A stretch of 64,000 bases of DNA from assembly GCA_030685235.1 (NCBI GenBank), contig MU839140.1, forward strand, positions 204,207 to 268,206. Reading direction: 5' to 3'. The DNA is from Copromyces sp. CBS 386.78 (Eukaryota > Ascomycota > Sordariomycetes > Sordariales > Sordariaceae). A program made the position numbers and the translations under genes. Every line of letters begins with the position of its first letter. Positions within the stretch are counted from its first letter, which is position 1. Shown piece by piece: positions 23,201-35,499 of this stretch. The notes beneath the pieces are model-generated. The model made no database searches and had not been told where the DNA came from. It worked only from the letters and a program-made list of their open reading frames with translations.

Positions 23201-25783
23201 TATACGAATTTACGAAGAAAAATACTGTATAATTTTAGTCTATTATATATAATTCCGCTTTCGAAGCCTTAAAATAAGTTTTTACTAGCGGACCCGTATT
23301 AAAAATTTATAATTAATTAAAAAAATAGTAATTAAAATAGACGTTTCCAATTAGGCCGCAAGTAATACTCTCTCTTAATATAGTAATAATAGTATTCTCT
23401 ACCCAATCGCCTACTTCTCGTCTAAATATACAATTTAAAAATATAATTACAATATATATAATAAAGAACTATTTACTATTATTAAAGTAGTAAAAGAATA
23501 GAAACCGGAATTCGACAGAGCTTAATAACCTTTTAATATTTTCACGGCTTATAAAAACTTCTAAACCTTTATAACTAATAAATAACTTACTTAACATTAT
23601 ATAAAGTAATTCTAATTCCTATTATAATTTAATTTTTTAATTAAATATACCTTAAAGCCATAAAACTTTCGCCCTAATACTTTAAACCGCAAACCTAATA
23701 ACCGCCTTACTAATACTAACAATAATCGCTTAATAGCCTGCTAGTAAGTATTCCTAAATCCTGTATAGTTCGAAAATAATTACCTCGACCCTTCAAATTT
23801 TACCCTCCGCTTAATAAATAATTATAATAATAAATCTATTAATAATATTATTCTAAATAATTACGAAACTTCCGTCTTCCTCTAGGAGGTCGTTTCTTAT
23901 TTAATAAACCCCGCTTATAAATAATAGACCCTTAATATTAAAAAAGTATTCTATAAAATATTCGTAGAATATTAGGTAATTAGTAACGGAATTACTAAAT
24001 AGTATAATAAAATTATTATTAACTTTTATAATAAAAAACTTTAATTCGTTTTAATTAATTGTTAATATAATTCCCTTAATGTAAAATACCTTAATTGTAA
24101 CGTAATTTATAATTTTCTTTAATACAATTTCTATTAGGAGGGAATAATTTATAATATTAGAATTTTTTTATAAAGGCTATTTCCCCTACGCTAAAACGAA
24201 GTTTTTAAAACGAAAATCCGCTAGTCTATTTAAACCTTCTAAAATTTCGTTCGTACTATAAAAAAATATTTTTATTAATTATATTACTCTACTACCCCTA
24301 AACGTTTATTTTAATTAAATTTTTAAATATATTGCTATCGTTGTTAACCAACTAATTAAAATATATTACTATATCCTAATAATAACTTTAGAAACTAAAG
24401 AACTAATTAATCGTTTTATCGATTAAGTATATTACCTTTACAATTTACTAAATATAATCCTTTTTAATTATAATATATAATTTATTTTATATTTCTAAAA
24501 TATTCTATATAAATAGCTTACTATTATTCGTAAATTAACCTCTATTTTCTACCCCTAAACTAATATTTAAATTGAATGTATTAATGTAAGAATAAAATAA
24601 TTCTTTCGTCTTTATATTAATTAAATATAAATTAATTAAATTAAATAGTTACCTCTTATTAAATTTATAAGTAATAACGTAACCTCTTTATTGATAAATA
24701 TTTTTCCCTTCTTTATTAACTATAATTTTTATTTTTAAATAAATACCGAACTACGTACCCTACTATACCTAAACTTATTACCTGCCTAATTAAAAAAGTA
24801 CTATAAAATTAACGAATTAACTAATTATTTCTAAACAATTTAGGATTTCGTATTATAATAAATAAAACGTACCTAAATATAATATAAAAATAATATTAAC
24901 CGTTACTAAATCAACTCCCCTAAATATAAGGAAGGGGATTTAATATTCCTTAACACAATTAACCTCGCTAATAGCCGCCTAATATTAAAACTTTACCCCT
25001 AATAGGAAAGTCCGTTTAAAGTTATACGAATAGAATTTTATATAATTTATTTCGCCCTACCTTCGAATATAAAGTACGCCCCCGTCTTTTATATTTCTAT
25101 AATTCAACCCTAAATTGGCAAAAACCTTCCTAATCAAAATACTTTAACGAATATTAAAGTAAACGACGGAAGAATTATAATCCGTATAAATAATTATAAA
25201 GAATGTATTGAATAAAATTTCGAAAAATTCATCGACTATACTTAATTAAATAATAATACCTATTAGTACTACTATATACAATAAAAAAGCGATTACTAAC
25301 CGACCTAAGAACTTAAAACTAACGTTATTAATTATAAGGAAATAATCCTATACTTCTACAAAAAAAATCCTAATAAGCTAATACCTCCCGAAGTACGGCA
25401 ATAACCCGAATATATTACTAATACCATTCCCAAAGCCCCTAAAGCCGCTCCTAAACCCCCTAAATAACACTCTGCCTACTTAGTACGCCGCAATTACGAA
25501 TCCGCTACTGTAATTAATATATTAATACCGCTACTAGACGACGTTACGACCGTTTGTAAACCGATTAAACTATTAAATAAAGAGGTAAAGGAATTTCTAA
25601 TACTACTATATAAAAAGATTTTGCGAAAATTATTAAATATTTAAGCAAGTAAGATACCGCCTATAGAGGTTACTAATTATAATAAAATATTGGAAAAAAT
25701 AAAATTAAACGATTTAGACAAATAAATTATTATTTTATATATATATCGTTTAAAGCTACTAGAACTTCTTTTAAGGGGGATAG

Positions 25784-26005
25784 TATTATAGGATTAGACT
25801 TGTAATATGCCCACCCTACACTGCTTCTTAGATATATTATAACTATTGTTATAGTACGGTCACGTGCAGGGTTATATGCGCGTACGGCCTGCCTTCCAGG
25901 GCTCTCGCCTATATAGCCAGTCCTCCGCACACATCCTTCCTTTCCTCTCCTTCGCACAACAACGTATATTCTACCCTACCTCCAACAGTGCCTCACCCCG
26001 TGATA
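25784..26005 (+). repeat. Right LTR of Gypsy B
   Basis: 222 bp, same length as the left LTR, with C/T and G/A differences only where checked. Preceded by the polypurine tract and followed by the AAAGG duplication. Confidence 0.9.
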
Positions 26006-26988
26006 AAAGGCCTTTAGAGATAATTGGGTATAAAATTATTAATAATTACTATATATTATCCTTAAAGAAACGGCCTTTCGGAATGAAAAAATAAATTATT
26101 GAAATTATATTATAATATTATTATTTTGAAAATTTTTATAAATTATAATTTAAAATCTTATCAGTATTGTAATAGAATGTTAATAATACGTTTTTAAACT
26201 TAATTTAAGCGTCCCCCTACGAGATATTATATAGTTTTAAATTGCCCGGCCCTATTGACTTTATTTATAATAATACCGAATTTAATTTTGCTGCCTTTAG
26301 AGAGTATATTTATAATGACGTTACTTTAATTATAGATTTTATAATTATTATTATTAAACGCTAATATAATTAGATATATTTAATAGTAGAATTTAAGAAA
26401 GGAGATATAGTTTGTATCCGCTTTTATTATAGTTATTATTTATTTAGTAATTTTCTACGTAAATTGTTTTAATAATATAACGGACTATTTAAAGTTAAAA
26501 AGAGAATTAGGCAATTAATTTATAAATTAGATTTATTAATATAATAGAAGGTTTATTTTATTATATTTGTAATTTATTTTAGGGTAGTTATAGGATTAAA
26601 CTTTTTTGAGAGGTAATTATTATTGTTTAGTTTTATTGAAGATAAGTAGTTAGACGGAAACGTTTATAAAATATAAGTTATTTTAAAGTATAAAAATATA
26701 TTTAAGGGTACGGAATATTAGGTAAATAGAAAAAATAGGGTAATAAATATAATGAATAAGTTAAGGAAGAGGATATTAATGCGCCGGATTTAATTAAGGA
26801 GTATTAGTAGAAATATAAGGAATTAGTAAAACGGAGTAGAAGGACCGCCTGAATATAAAGGAGGAATTGGAGGATAGTACGGATATAGATATATAAACCA
26901 GAGGATAAGTATATTGTTAGGCCCTAGATTATTTATCGCCGACGATGATTGTTGAGGATAGTAGAGTTTTCTTTTGTACGCCAGCATT

Positions 26989-27223
26989 TAATACCGGACT
27001 TATATATTTATATAGATTTCTAGAGGTAATAGTTATAGACCTACCCTAGCCCGGCAGGCACTTGTTTGCCGGTTCGCGCTTCCTTTTATAATATGCCCGA
27101 TAAGATAACGATTGTTATAGGATATATTAATTCTATCGTGAGGTAGTCGCTCTCAATAGACCTCTTAGAGTGTATTACTCCTTATAATATAATATTTTCA
27201 TATACTCTACTGCTTCCGCATTA
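26989..27223 (+). repeat. Right LTR of Gypsy A
   Basis: 235 bp starting TAATACCGGAC and ending GCATTA, followed by the ATCCG duplication. Differences from the left LTR are mainly C-to-T and G-to-A; the hairpin at 27,049-27,070 is partly mutated. Confidence 0.9.
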
Positions 27224-27228
27224 ATCCG

Positions 27229-27928
27229 CTTCCTTTAACGATTATAAAGTTAAGAAGTTTATTAAAACTACCTTTCTTAACTTTCTTAAACCCTTTATAA
27301 AAGAAAACCGTAATTAATTTAATTAAACCTTCTAATAAGAATCGGTTATAGCCCTCTATATTATTCGGCAAATCTCCGGCGTTAACGAACCCGACTTCTA
27401 ATTTTTAAAATTTTATAACGTAATTAAATCTTTTCCCTATAATAATTAGGTAGAAATTTACTAATTCTAATATAATAAGAAAATCGAAGAAGATCCTAAC
27501 TTCCAAATCTCCTTCCGAACCGTAATTAAAGACTTTTGTAAAATAATAATAGCGAACGCTACCTAAGGAAAAGGTCGCGCCCCTCCGTTTAAAAGTATAG
27601 TATTTACAGCTACGCTAAGTAATAAACCTACTAAAGAGGACGCTCCTAATAATAATAAATAACTTAGCTTAGAGGTAGAAGGACGGAGAGAGGCTATAAA
27701 AATAACCGGTAGGAGATCCGCTCCTAAAAAGAATATTAATAAGAATAAGCGCGCCTCTACTTCTTTTTCGTCCTTACCCTCGTTAAAGAAACCCCAATTC
27801 CCGTATAAACTCTATAAGTTTTACAACTATAAATTAGAATAATACTATTATATAAAGCTATAAATAACCTTCGATAATTAAGTCGAATCCCTTATTATCC
27901 GGAAATAGGTAGAAGTAAATTTAAAGAA
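27229..27928 (+). pseudogene. Copia-like gag, 3' part (RIP-decayed)
   Basis: Continues the reading that stopped at 11,939. With stops ignored it gives SFNDYKVKKFIKT, later a basic Arg/Lys-rich stretch (about 27,690-27,800), and a degraded zinc knuckle (LYKFYNYKLE.YYY in place of Cys and His positions) near 27,810-27,850. It ends at 27,928 where a DNA transposon is inserted. The remaining polymerase part of this element was not found in the window. Confidence 0.5.
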
Positions 27929-28933
27929 GAGAAAGTCTTTTCGGACTGTACAGAAAGTCTTCAGGGACTGTAGCCCCACCCTCTCCCCACCCTTCCCGCG
28001 CGCTAATACACCCCAAAATTTTTGAGCCAATCAAATCGCTCGTATCCATTCTAAATCTCCACGATCGTATTCTTAACGTTAGTAAACCGTACCGCGCCCG
28101 CCAAACCCCTAGATTACAACCTATTATATATTCAAACCCTTACATAGGCTAGATTTCGTAATCGTTATACTTAGCAATTTACATCGTCGTATCGTATTAT
28201 CGCTTCCTCTATTACTATTACTATTACTACCCTCCCTATAATTAATTAAACTACTATCGCGCACATTACAAAATATTACTAAGTAAATAACGCGCTATTA
28301 TTTATCAACAGTAAGAAATAATCCGTTATTTTTTTTATAGGTTTCCCTAATTAAATATAATGTAAATAGCCAATATAGCGACCTATCCGACGGGCGTACG
28401 CGACCGTAGCGTATATAACCCTAATTAAATAATTGAATTTAATAAATCCCTTACCCCTAGCGAACTCCCTAGCGAACTTACTTTAGTGCAACTTATAGAG
28501 ATCGATAACGATACTGACAATAACGACGATAAAGAGACCCCTAATTCTCGCCCCCCTTACGAGTATAACGACCACTCTATTTTTAATACCTAGTATAAAA
28601 CTTTCGATAAATTAGTAAACGATATATAGAAGTAGGGATAAAAGTTCGGGTATAGTATTATAAAAAGTCGCTCCTATAACCGTTAGTAGGGTATTTATAC
28701 GAAATTCAAATTATTCTACGCTATTGGCCCCCTTCGCTATAAGGTAGAGAATTATAATTAGTTAATTTTAATTGCTAAATAAGGATATATTTAGTAGGGG
28801 TATGCTAAAGTATTAAAGTATAATAATAGACGATAGATTTTCAATTTTCGAAAAGGCTATAAATTTTATAGTTATTTACTTAATAAAAAGCTATTAATCT
28901 ATTCGGTATTTAAATTTTAATATTATTATAGGG
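27929..28933 (+). mobile_element. Decayed DNA transposon with left terminus and possible transposase start
   Basis: Starts GAGAAAGTCTTTTCGGACTG, nearly the same terminus as the clean element at 37,489, and shares its subterminal sequence (GAGCCAATCAAATCGCTCG, then CGCGCACATTAC). From about 28,385 the plus strand reads, with stops ignored, like a protein (ATYPTGVRDRSVYNPN, later KFGYSIIKSRSYNR near 28,640), a plausible transposase N-terminal part. No right terminus or second copy of the presumed TTAAAGAA duplication (27,921-27,928) was found, so it is truncated or further rearranged. Superfamily uncertain; the end at 28,933 is approximate. Confidence 0.6.
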
Positions 28934-29123
28934 TTAGCCTTATAATAGTTTAGAGCATGCGGTTGGCAGCTATCGGAGCTAGGGATTAGGCTATAGCTCC
29001 GAATATAGTATAAGGCTATTACAGCCTTTGTAGAAGGCTATAATAGCTTTATTATCGCCATTACTATATAGGTCGTACCAGCTCTATAGTACTCATAAGA
29101 TTATTATAGAACTAATCTCCTAG
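28934..29123. other. Less-mutated segment with inverted motifs
   Basis: A roughly 190-bp stretch that retains more GC and some CpA/TpG (for example GCATGCGGTTGGCAGC). It has self-complementary pieces such as AGCTATCGGAGCTAG and GGCTATAGCTCC. It may be the end of another DNA element. Origin unknown. Confidence 0.35.
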
Positions 29124-29128
29124 ACTAG

Positions 29129-29426
29129 TATTAGGTCGCTAAGGACCTATTAGTTGGCTAGCCTCGTAGAGGTTCGGGGCGAGATATTAGAAGGCAGCGA
29201 GTTATTCTAGTTAACGCTATATTATAGCGTCGGATAACGGTAATATTGTTCCGGCCTCAACTACTATAGGATTAAAGGAGCAATACTATAAATAGCTATT
29301 TCCGTTAGTTCCGGAGTAAAGAAATTAGGCGTTAATTTATTTTTTACGCTCTCCCCTAATTTAGTTTCCTTATATATTTACCTTATTTGTAGTTATTTCG
29401 ATTTATTTACTTCTATTATCCTAATA
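29129..29426 (+). repeat. Left LTR of Gypsy C copy 1
   Basis: 298 bp from TATTAGGTCGCTAAGG to TCCTAATA, the same length as both LTRs of copy 2. Ancestral ends were probably TGTCAGG...CCTAACA, as preserved in copy 2. Confidence 0.9.
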
Positions 29427-32400
29427 CGTTAAAATTTCGACCCTTATAGGAGTTGAATTAATACTAATAAAATATAAATACGTAGTAGTCGTTCTATTTC
29501 TTAAACTACCTGTTGAAGTTCGTACGTTCGTTCTTATACCTCTTCTATAACGTAGGATTATATTATTATACCGCTAGCCGCCGATACCTTTTTACTTTCC
29601 TCGCCGCTTAGAATTATTTCCTTTTAAAACCCTAATATTATTATTATAATTATATCCCCCCTTTATCGCTAGCCTACTATCGAAGAAGTAAATAATAATA
29701 ATAGCGACGATAACCGGTTTTATTCTTTTAAAGAAATTTATAATTATTTCGATTATTTCGAAATTAATACTTTTAAATATAAGCGTAAATTCTTTAAAGT
29801 CTGCGCTAACGCTATTTAATTCCTGCTTTCCTACTTCCTATTATATATATTAGTTTAAGATTAATATATTTTTATTGATTTATTAAAAAGAAATTAATAT
29901 AATAATTACCCTTCTATTCCTTTCGGTTTCCGTTATAAGGACTATTTCTTTTATAATTAAATTCGCTTCTTTATTATATTTCCGCCTCCCGCTATCGCTC
30001 CGCCGATTATTATTTTTAAATCCCCTATATCTTCCCGGCCTATTTAGACCTTTTAATTATTTTCTTCTAATTACCGTCCTAAGTATAATATTATTAAATT
30101 TATAGGCGAAAACTATATTCAATTTTATAATTATATTTATAATATTAATAATTATTATAAAAATTTCTCTAATACTTTTATTAATTATACTATTAATTAC
30201 GTTGAAGGTAATTTTAAAAACGTTTAAATCCGCTATATTGCCGGCTTTAAGGAATAATTAAATTACGACCCTATTTATAATGAATTTATATAATTAAAGT
30301 TTTAAAATTTCTTAAAGAAGGAGTTTAATACTAATATATAGAATATTAAATGTAATACCTTTACTAATTTCGAACGAATGTGTTAAAGTCCTATAGAATT
30401 TATTTACGATTTTTATAATTAATATTACGCCGAAGAATTCAATTTATTTTATAAATAGTAAAAATATTTGTACGTCGTTATTTAAGTTAACCGCCTTTGT
30501 CTTTAATTGTAAAAAGGCGTTTTAATAATAGCGGGCATTAATACCCTAAATTAGGCGGTAACGTACGTAAAGCGGTTGGAGGGCTTCGAAATTAATTCCG
30601 AGCCGTTTATATAATATCGCTAATTTTAAATATTCTTTTTTAATTAATTATTATCGTCTTCTTTTCTTATTATTATTCCGTCTTTTACTTATATTCCTAT
30701 TTTTAATTCTATTTCTATTAATTAATTTATAACCCGTCGTCCTTTTCTTCCCTTTATAATAAATCCTAATATTATTTATAATTATTATAATTAGTAAGGT
30801 TATATTTATAATTATTATATTTAGGCGAAGCTGCGTAGTATTTATTACGAATATAATAATATTAATTATATTGTATTTATTTATATTAAAAAGGCTTATT
30901 TTAACTACGGTTAAATTAAATATATAGCGTATAGTTATTTTTAAGCCTCCGGAACGCCGGCTTAAAGTACGAACGTTAAACCGATTATATTAGTAAGGAT
31001 AATATTAGTTTAAGAAGGCGTAAGTATATTATTATTAAATTTAAATATAAAATTATTAGTAAGGATTTATAGGGATTAGTAGAAAATATATAGGTTAATA
31101 AATTCTAATACGGAATTAAATTTTATTAGGAGGTATTTATTTTCGATAAATGTTAAAATTAAATTTATAAATTATTATTTTATCAATTTCTCTTTCTAAT
31201 TTATCTCCGTATAAAATTCAATTACTTATTTTATTAAATTATATAATTCTTATAATATTTAGCGGAAATATAGGATTATATTTATTATTGTTAATTCCCT
31301 TAGTATTAATATTATCTTCGGCTACCTTTAATTTTGCGAATATAATTTTAAAATTAATTAATCCCGAAAGAAATTCTATTTCTATATTAAAGCCGGCGAT
31401 TTAAATGTAAGCCGGGAATTAACGAAGGAAGTTTATAAGGCTACGGTTTACTTTTATAAATTATATTAAAATTTTATCCTAATATTAAATTTAAAGGAGG
31501 CGTTATAGGCTTTTTAGAATTTTAATCCTTTATTATTTACTAATATTCCGTTTGAAGTATTTATATTAATTTAAATAGAGTTTTCTACTTTATTTATTAA
31601 TTTGGGTTTATTTAATATTTATTTTAATATATCCGTTATTATATCTTTTAATATACTTTTTAAAGTTTTTCGTATTATATTAAACGGAATTTATCCCCTA
31701 TTAAAACTTTTATTAGAATTAATACTTCTAGTACTACCCGAGCCGGAAGAAGACGTAGTGCCTACCGCTGCCGAACCGATAATTCTACCCGAATACGAAG
31801 AATTCTAATAAGTATTCGAAATATTGGCCGCCCTTTTATTATAATATAACTACTTTAAATATTATATTAATTTAGAAAAAAAGACGTCCGCGCTTTAAAG
31901 ATCGATTTATATATTTAATATTAAAGAATTAGAAGTATTCTAGGAATAATTAGTAGAAGTGTTATATAAAAAATAGATTCGGCCTTCTATTAGTCCGGTA
32001 GGGGTTCTTATTATTTTTATTCTTAAGAAAGGAGGTAAGGTAAAATTGTATATTAATTATTAAGCGCTTAATAAAATTACGAAGAAGAATTATATAATAT
32101 TATTATTAATTGGGGAAATTTTAAACTGGTTAGCGTTAGTAAGGATCTTTATTAAATTAAATTTAAAAAATGCCTATTATTATATTTATATTAAGTAGGG
32201 AAATAAGGAGAAAACGGCGTTTCGTACGAAGTATAGGTATTATAAATTTTTAATTATATTTATAAAATTAATTAATATTCTAGCGATATTTTAAATATAT
32301 ATTAATAATATTTTAGTAAAATTAATTAATATTATTTATATCGTTTACTTTAATAATATTATAATTTATAGTAAAAATAAAGAAAATTACTATAAGTACG

Positions 32401-35099
32401 TTAAAAAAGTCTTTTAACGATTATACGAATATAATTTCTATATTAATTTAAATAAATATAAATTCTATATTTAAAAAATATTATTTTTAGGCTATATTAT
32501 ATTGCCGGAAGGTATTTCGATAGATTTAAAGCGGGTAAAGGCGATTGTAAATTAGGAAATCCCGACGAACGTTTATAATATTTAGGTTTTTTTAAAGTTT
32601 ATTAATTTTTACCGACGGTTTATAACGTTATATTTTAAAGTAATAGCGCTATTAATAGAATTATTAAAGGGAAATAAACGACGGCTATTCGAATTATTAA
32701 ATAAGGCGAAGGCGGTATTCGAAGAATTAAAGCGGTTATTCTAGGAAGCGCTTATATTAAAGTACTTCGATCTATTATTATTTATTTAAATAGAAATAGA
32801 TACATTGGATTTCGTAATTAGGGTAATATTAATATAATTATATAATATTTAATAGTATTTTATTACGTTCTTTTTAAAGAAGAAATTATTAAAGGAAATT
32901 TAGTATAGCGTTAGAAACGGGGAATTATTAATTATTATTAGGGCGTTAAAGGCGTAGAAATAATATTTATTATATATAAACAAATTATTCTTAATAATTA
33001 TAAATTATTTAAACTTTTAATATTTCCGGAATAAAGATAAGGTTAATACGAAGTAGAATCGTTAGACGTTAAAATTAATAATATATAATTTTAATATTGA
33101 ATATTGGGTAAGGAAATTAAATCCGGCGGATAAATTATCGAAGAAATTATAATTATATAAAGTAATAAATATATTAGGAAATAGTTATTTATTATTAAAA
33201 GTATTCGAAGAAGGAAAAGCAAAAGGTAGGGTAATAAAAGAAGGTTCTATATTAAGAGGAAATGTTAAAAGAATATTATTAATTAAGAAGGAAATATAAA
33301 AAGTAATAGTAGAATAGAAGTAGAATAAAAACGGCGGAGAAGACGAATTAATATAGGGATTAAAATAGGAAGACAATATTCGGGAGTAGAAAGGAAGGAA
33401 GTAGGGAGAATATATTAACAAAAACGAATTTAAGGAAACGCCGAGGAAGAGGGTGAAATTCGTAAACGAAGACGTTACTATAAAGAAAGGGAGGACGAGT
33501 AATACCGTTATTAAGTAAATAAATATATATACTATTATTGTAAGGGTAAAAAAAGAGGAAGAACTATTAACGCCATTAAATTAGTAAATAGTAGAAGTAT
33601 AGAAGGAAAATCCGTTCGTTTTAAAAAATATATAGAAGGAATTAGGGAAGGGGCGTAAAATAGAGAATTAGAAAATAGGGGAAGATAGAATCTTATATTA
33701 TAATTATTAAATTTATATTTTAAAATATTTATATATAGAGTTTTTATACGTTTATTATAATAATACTACTATTAGCCATTTAGGATAATAGAAAACCTTT
33801 AAAAGGATTAATTAAATTTATTACTAATTAATTATTACCGTCGACGTCGAAATGTATATACGCTAATACCCAATTTACTAAAAAGCGAAGCTATAAAATT
33901 ATTAATTTTATAAACTTTTAATATCTTTACCCGTTCCTACCGTTTTTTAGTAGGATATTTCTTACGATTTTATTATTAGATTACTGCCGTTGTACGATTT
34001 TATATTAAATTAGATTTGCAACGCTATTTTAATTATTATAGACTGGTTTATTAAATTCGCTTTCTATATCCTAATATAAAAGACTATTAACGTTAAATAA
34101 TTTGTTTATTTTTTTTAATAGTACGTTTTCAAATAATTAAATTTATTTAATTTTATTATTTCCGACCGGGGTAATTTCTTTATAAACTTTTTTAAAAAGA
34201 TTTATTACGAGCTTTTAGAAATCCAACGCTATTTTAATATTATATAATATCCTTAAACGGACGGTTAAACCGAATGCTAAAATTAAAATTTTGAACTTTA
34301 TTTTTATATTTTTTATAATTTAAAATAAAGTAATTAAGTAGAAAAATTAACGTTAGTGTAATAAATATATAATAATTATTTCTATATTATTATTAGGAAA
34401 TTTCTATTCGAATTACTATTCGGGTATTATTTACGAAGGCCGGCTAATTTAGAGAGAAACTGAGGAAATATATTGTTTAATGCCGTTATTAATTATATTA
34501 AAGAATTTATTTAGGGTTGTCCTAACGTTGTTAAAGTATTAAAGGCGGTTAACGAAAAGTATACGAAGTAATATAATAAATTATATATAATTAAAGAATT
34601 CGAAGTAGGAAGTTAAATTTTTTTTAATATTAAAAATATTAAATAAAGGTATTTAAATTGGAAGTTATCGGATAAATTCTTAGGGCCTTTCTATATTATT
34701 AAAATAATTAGTAATTAGAAAATAATATACCGCTTAAACCTCCTTAATTATTATTATATTTATTTAGTATTCTTTATTACTTTATTAGAATTATACTACG
34801 GTAATTTAATAATAGTAGCGTCCCGGAATAAAATAGTAAATATTAAAGGAGATAAAAAATAGTACGAAGTCGAAAGGATTATAAAGTATATTAATTTAGG
34901 AAAGAATTAATAATTCTAAATAAAGTAGAAAGGGTATTCGGAGGATAAAAATAAATAAATATTACAAGAGAATTTAAATTATTTAGAATTATTAGTAGAA
35001 TACGAAGAGCGGGAATAATAGTAAAGATATTCGAGAGGAGGTTTAAAAATTAGGGTAATAAAAATTAATTAAGTAAATAGTAAAAATATAATTACCGTT

Positions 35100-35330
35100 G
35101 CTATTATTAAAAAGAAGTATTTAGAAAGGATATAAATTATAAAGAAATATAAATTATAAAAAATATAAGCTGTAAAAAACGTAAGCTATTAAAATATAAA
35201 TTATAGAAAGAATAAATTATACAAAATATAAATTATAAAAAACGCTACTATAAAAGAAATATAAGCCGTAAAAAATATAAGCCGTAAAAGACGTAAGTTA
35301 TAAATAATATAAATTGTAGAACCGCGAAAT
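35100..35330 (+). repeat. Degenerate short tandem array in Gypsy C copy 1
   Basis: About a dozen imperfect units of 17-18 bp of the form TATAAGCCGTAAAAAACG, coding-like (Lys/Arg-rich) when stops are ignored. The same array is at about 49,140-49,340 in copy 2, so it belongs to the element. Confidence 0.7.
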
Positions 35331-35499
35331 ATTAGGGTTATAAAAGAAATAAAAAAAAGAATTAAGGAATTAGGGAGATATATTAAAGAAGGTTAGGGCT
35401 AGTAAATTGAAGAAGATAGTAACGTATTAGAGCCTACTATTTTAAAAATTATAATAATAAAAAGAAATTAGGGAAAGTAACGAATTAAAAGGTATAAAG

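Larger units (their letters stand above)
18738..26005 (+). mobile_element. Ty3/Gypsy LTR retrotransposon B, nested in A
   Basis: A 7,268-bp element with 222-bp LTRs and a perfect duplication AAAGG (18,733-18,737 and 26,006-26,010), inserted into the integrase core of element A. Translation with stops ignored gives gag with a Cys/His zinc-knuckle remnant (about 20,480-20,560). The reverse transcriptase (about 22,490-23,200) includes FTKFNIIATFN and YFDNVLIYS (22,894-22,920), where the catalytic Asp codons have become Asn (GAT to AAT), as RIP would cause. Integrase follows (about 23,950-24,620). A polypurine tract AAGGGGGA precedes the right LTR. No intact frame remains. Confidence 0.9.
11940..27223 (+). 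mobile_element. Ty3/Gypsy LTR retrotransposon A (host of nested element B)
   Basis: Bounded by 235-bp LTRs and a perfect 5-bp duplication ATCCG (11,935-11,939 and 27,224-27,228). Without the nested insertion it is about 8.0 kb. The body is heavily RIP-mutated, with no intact ORF, but translation with stops ignored shows a reverse-transcriptase region (about 16,560-17,060, with an LNK.L..YPLP-type segment). It also shows an integrase core (about 18,470-18,720, with a DRDRKF segment) continuing after element B at 26,011, then a C-terminal chromo/GPY-like tail (about 26,390-26,580, KKGDIVYIR). Order RT then IN is that of Gypsy. The primer-binding site probably starts with TGG at 12,176-12,178. 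Confidence 0.85.

Noticed and set aside
33185..33421. Hydrophobic or Ile/Asn/Lys-rich short ORFs throughout the AT-rich block
   Set aside because: They follow from AT-rich composition after RIP and lie over decayed retroelement genes in other frames.
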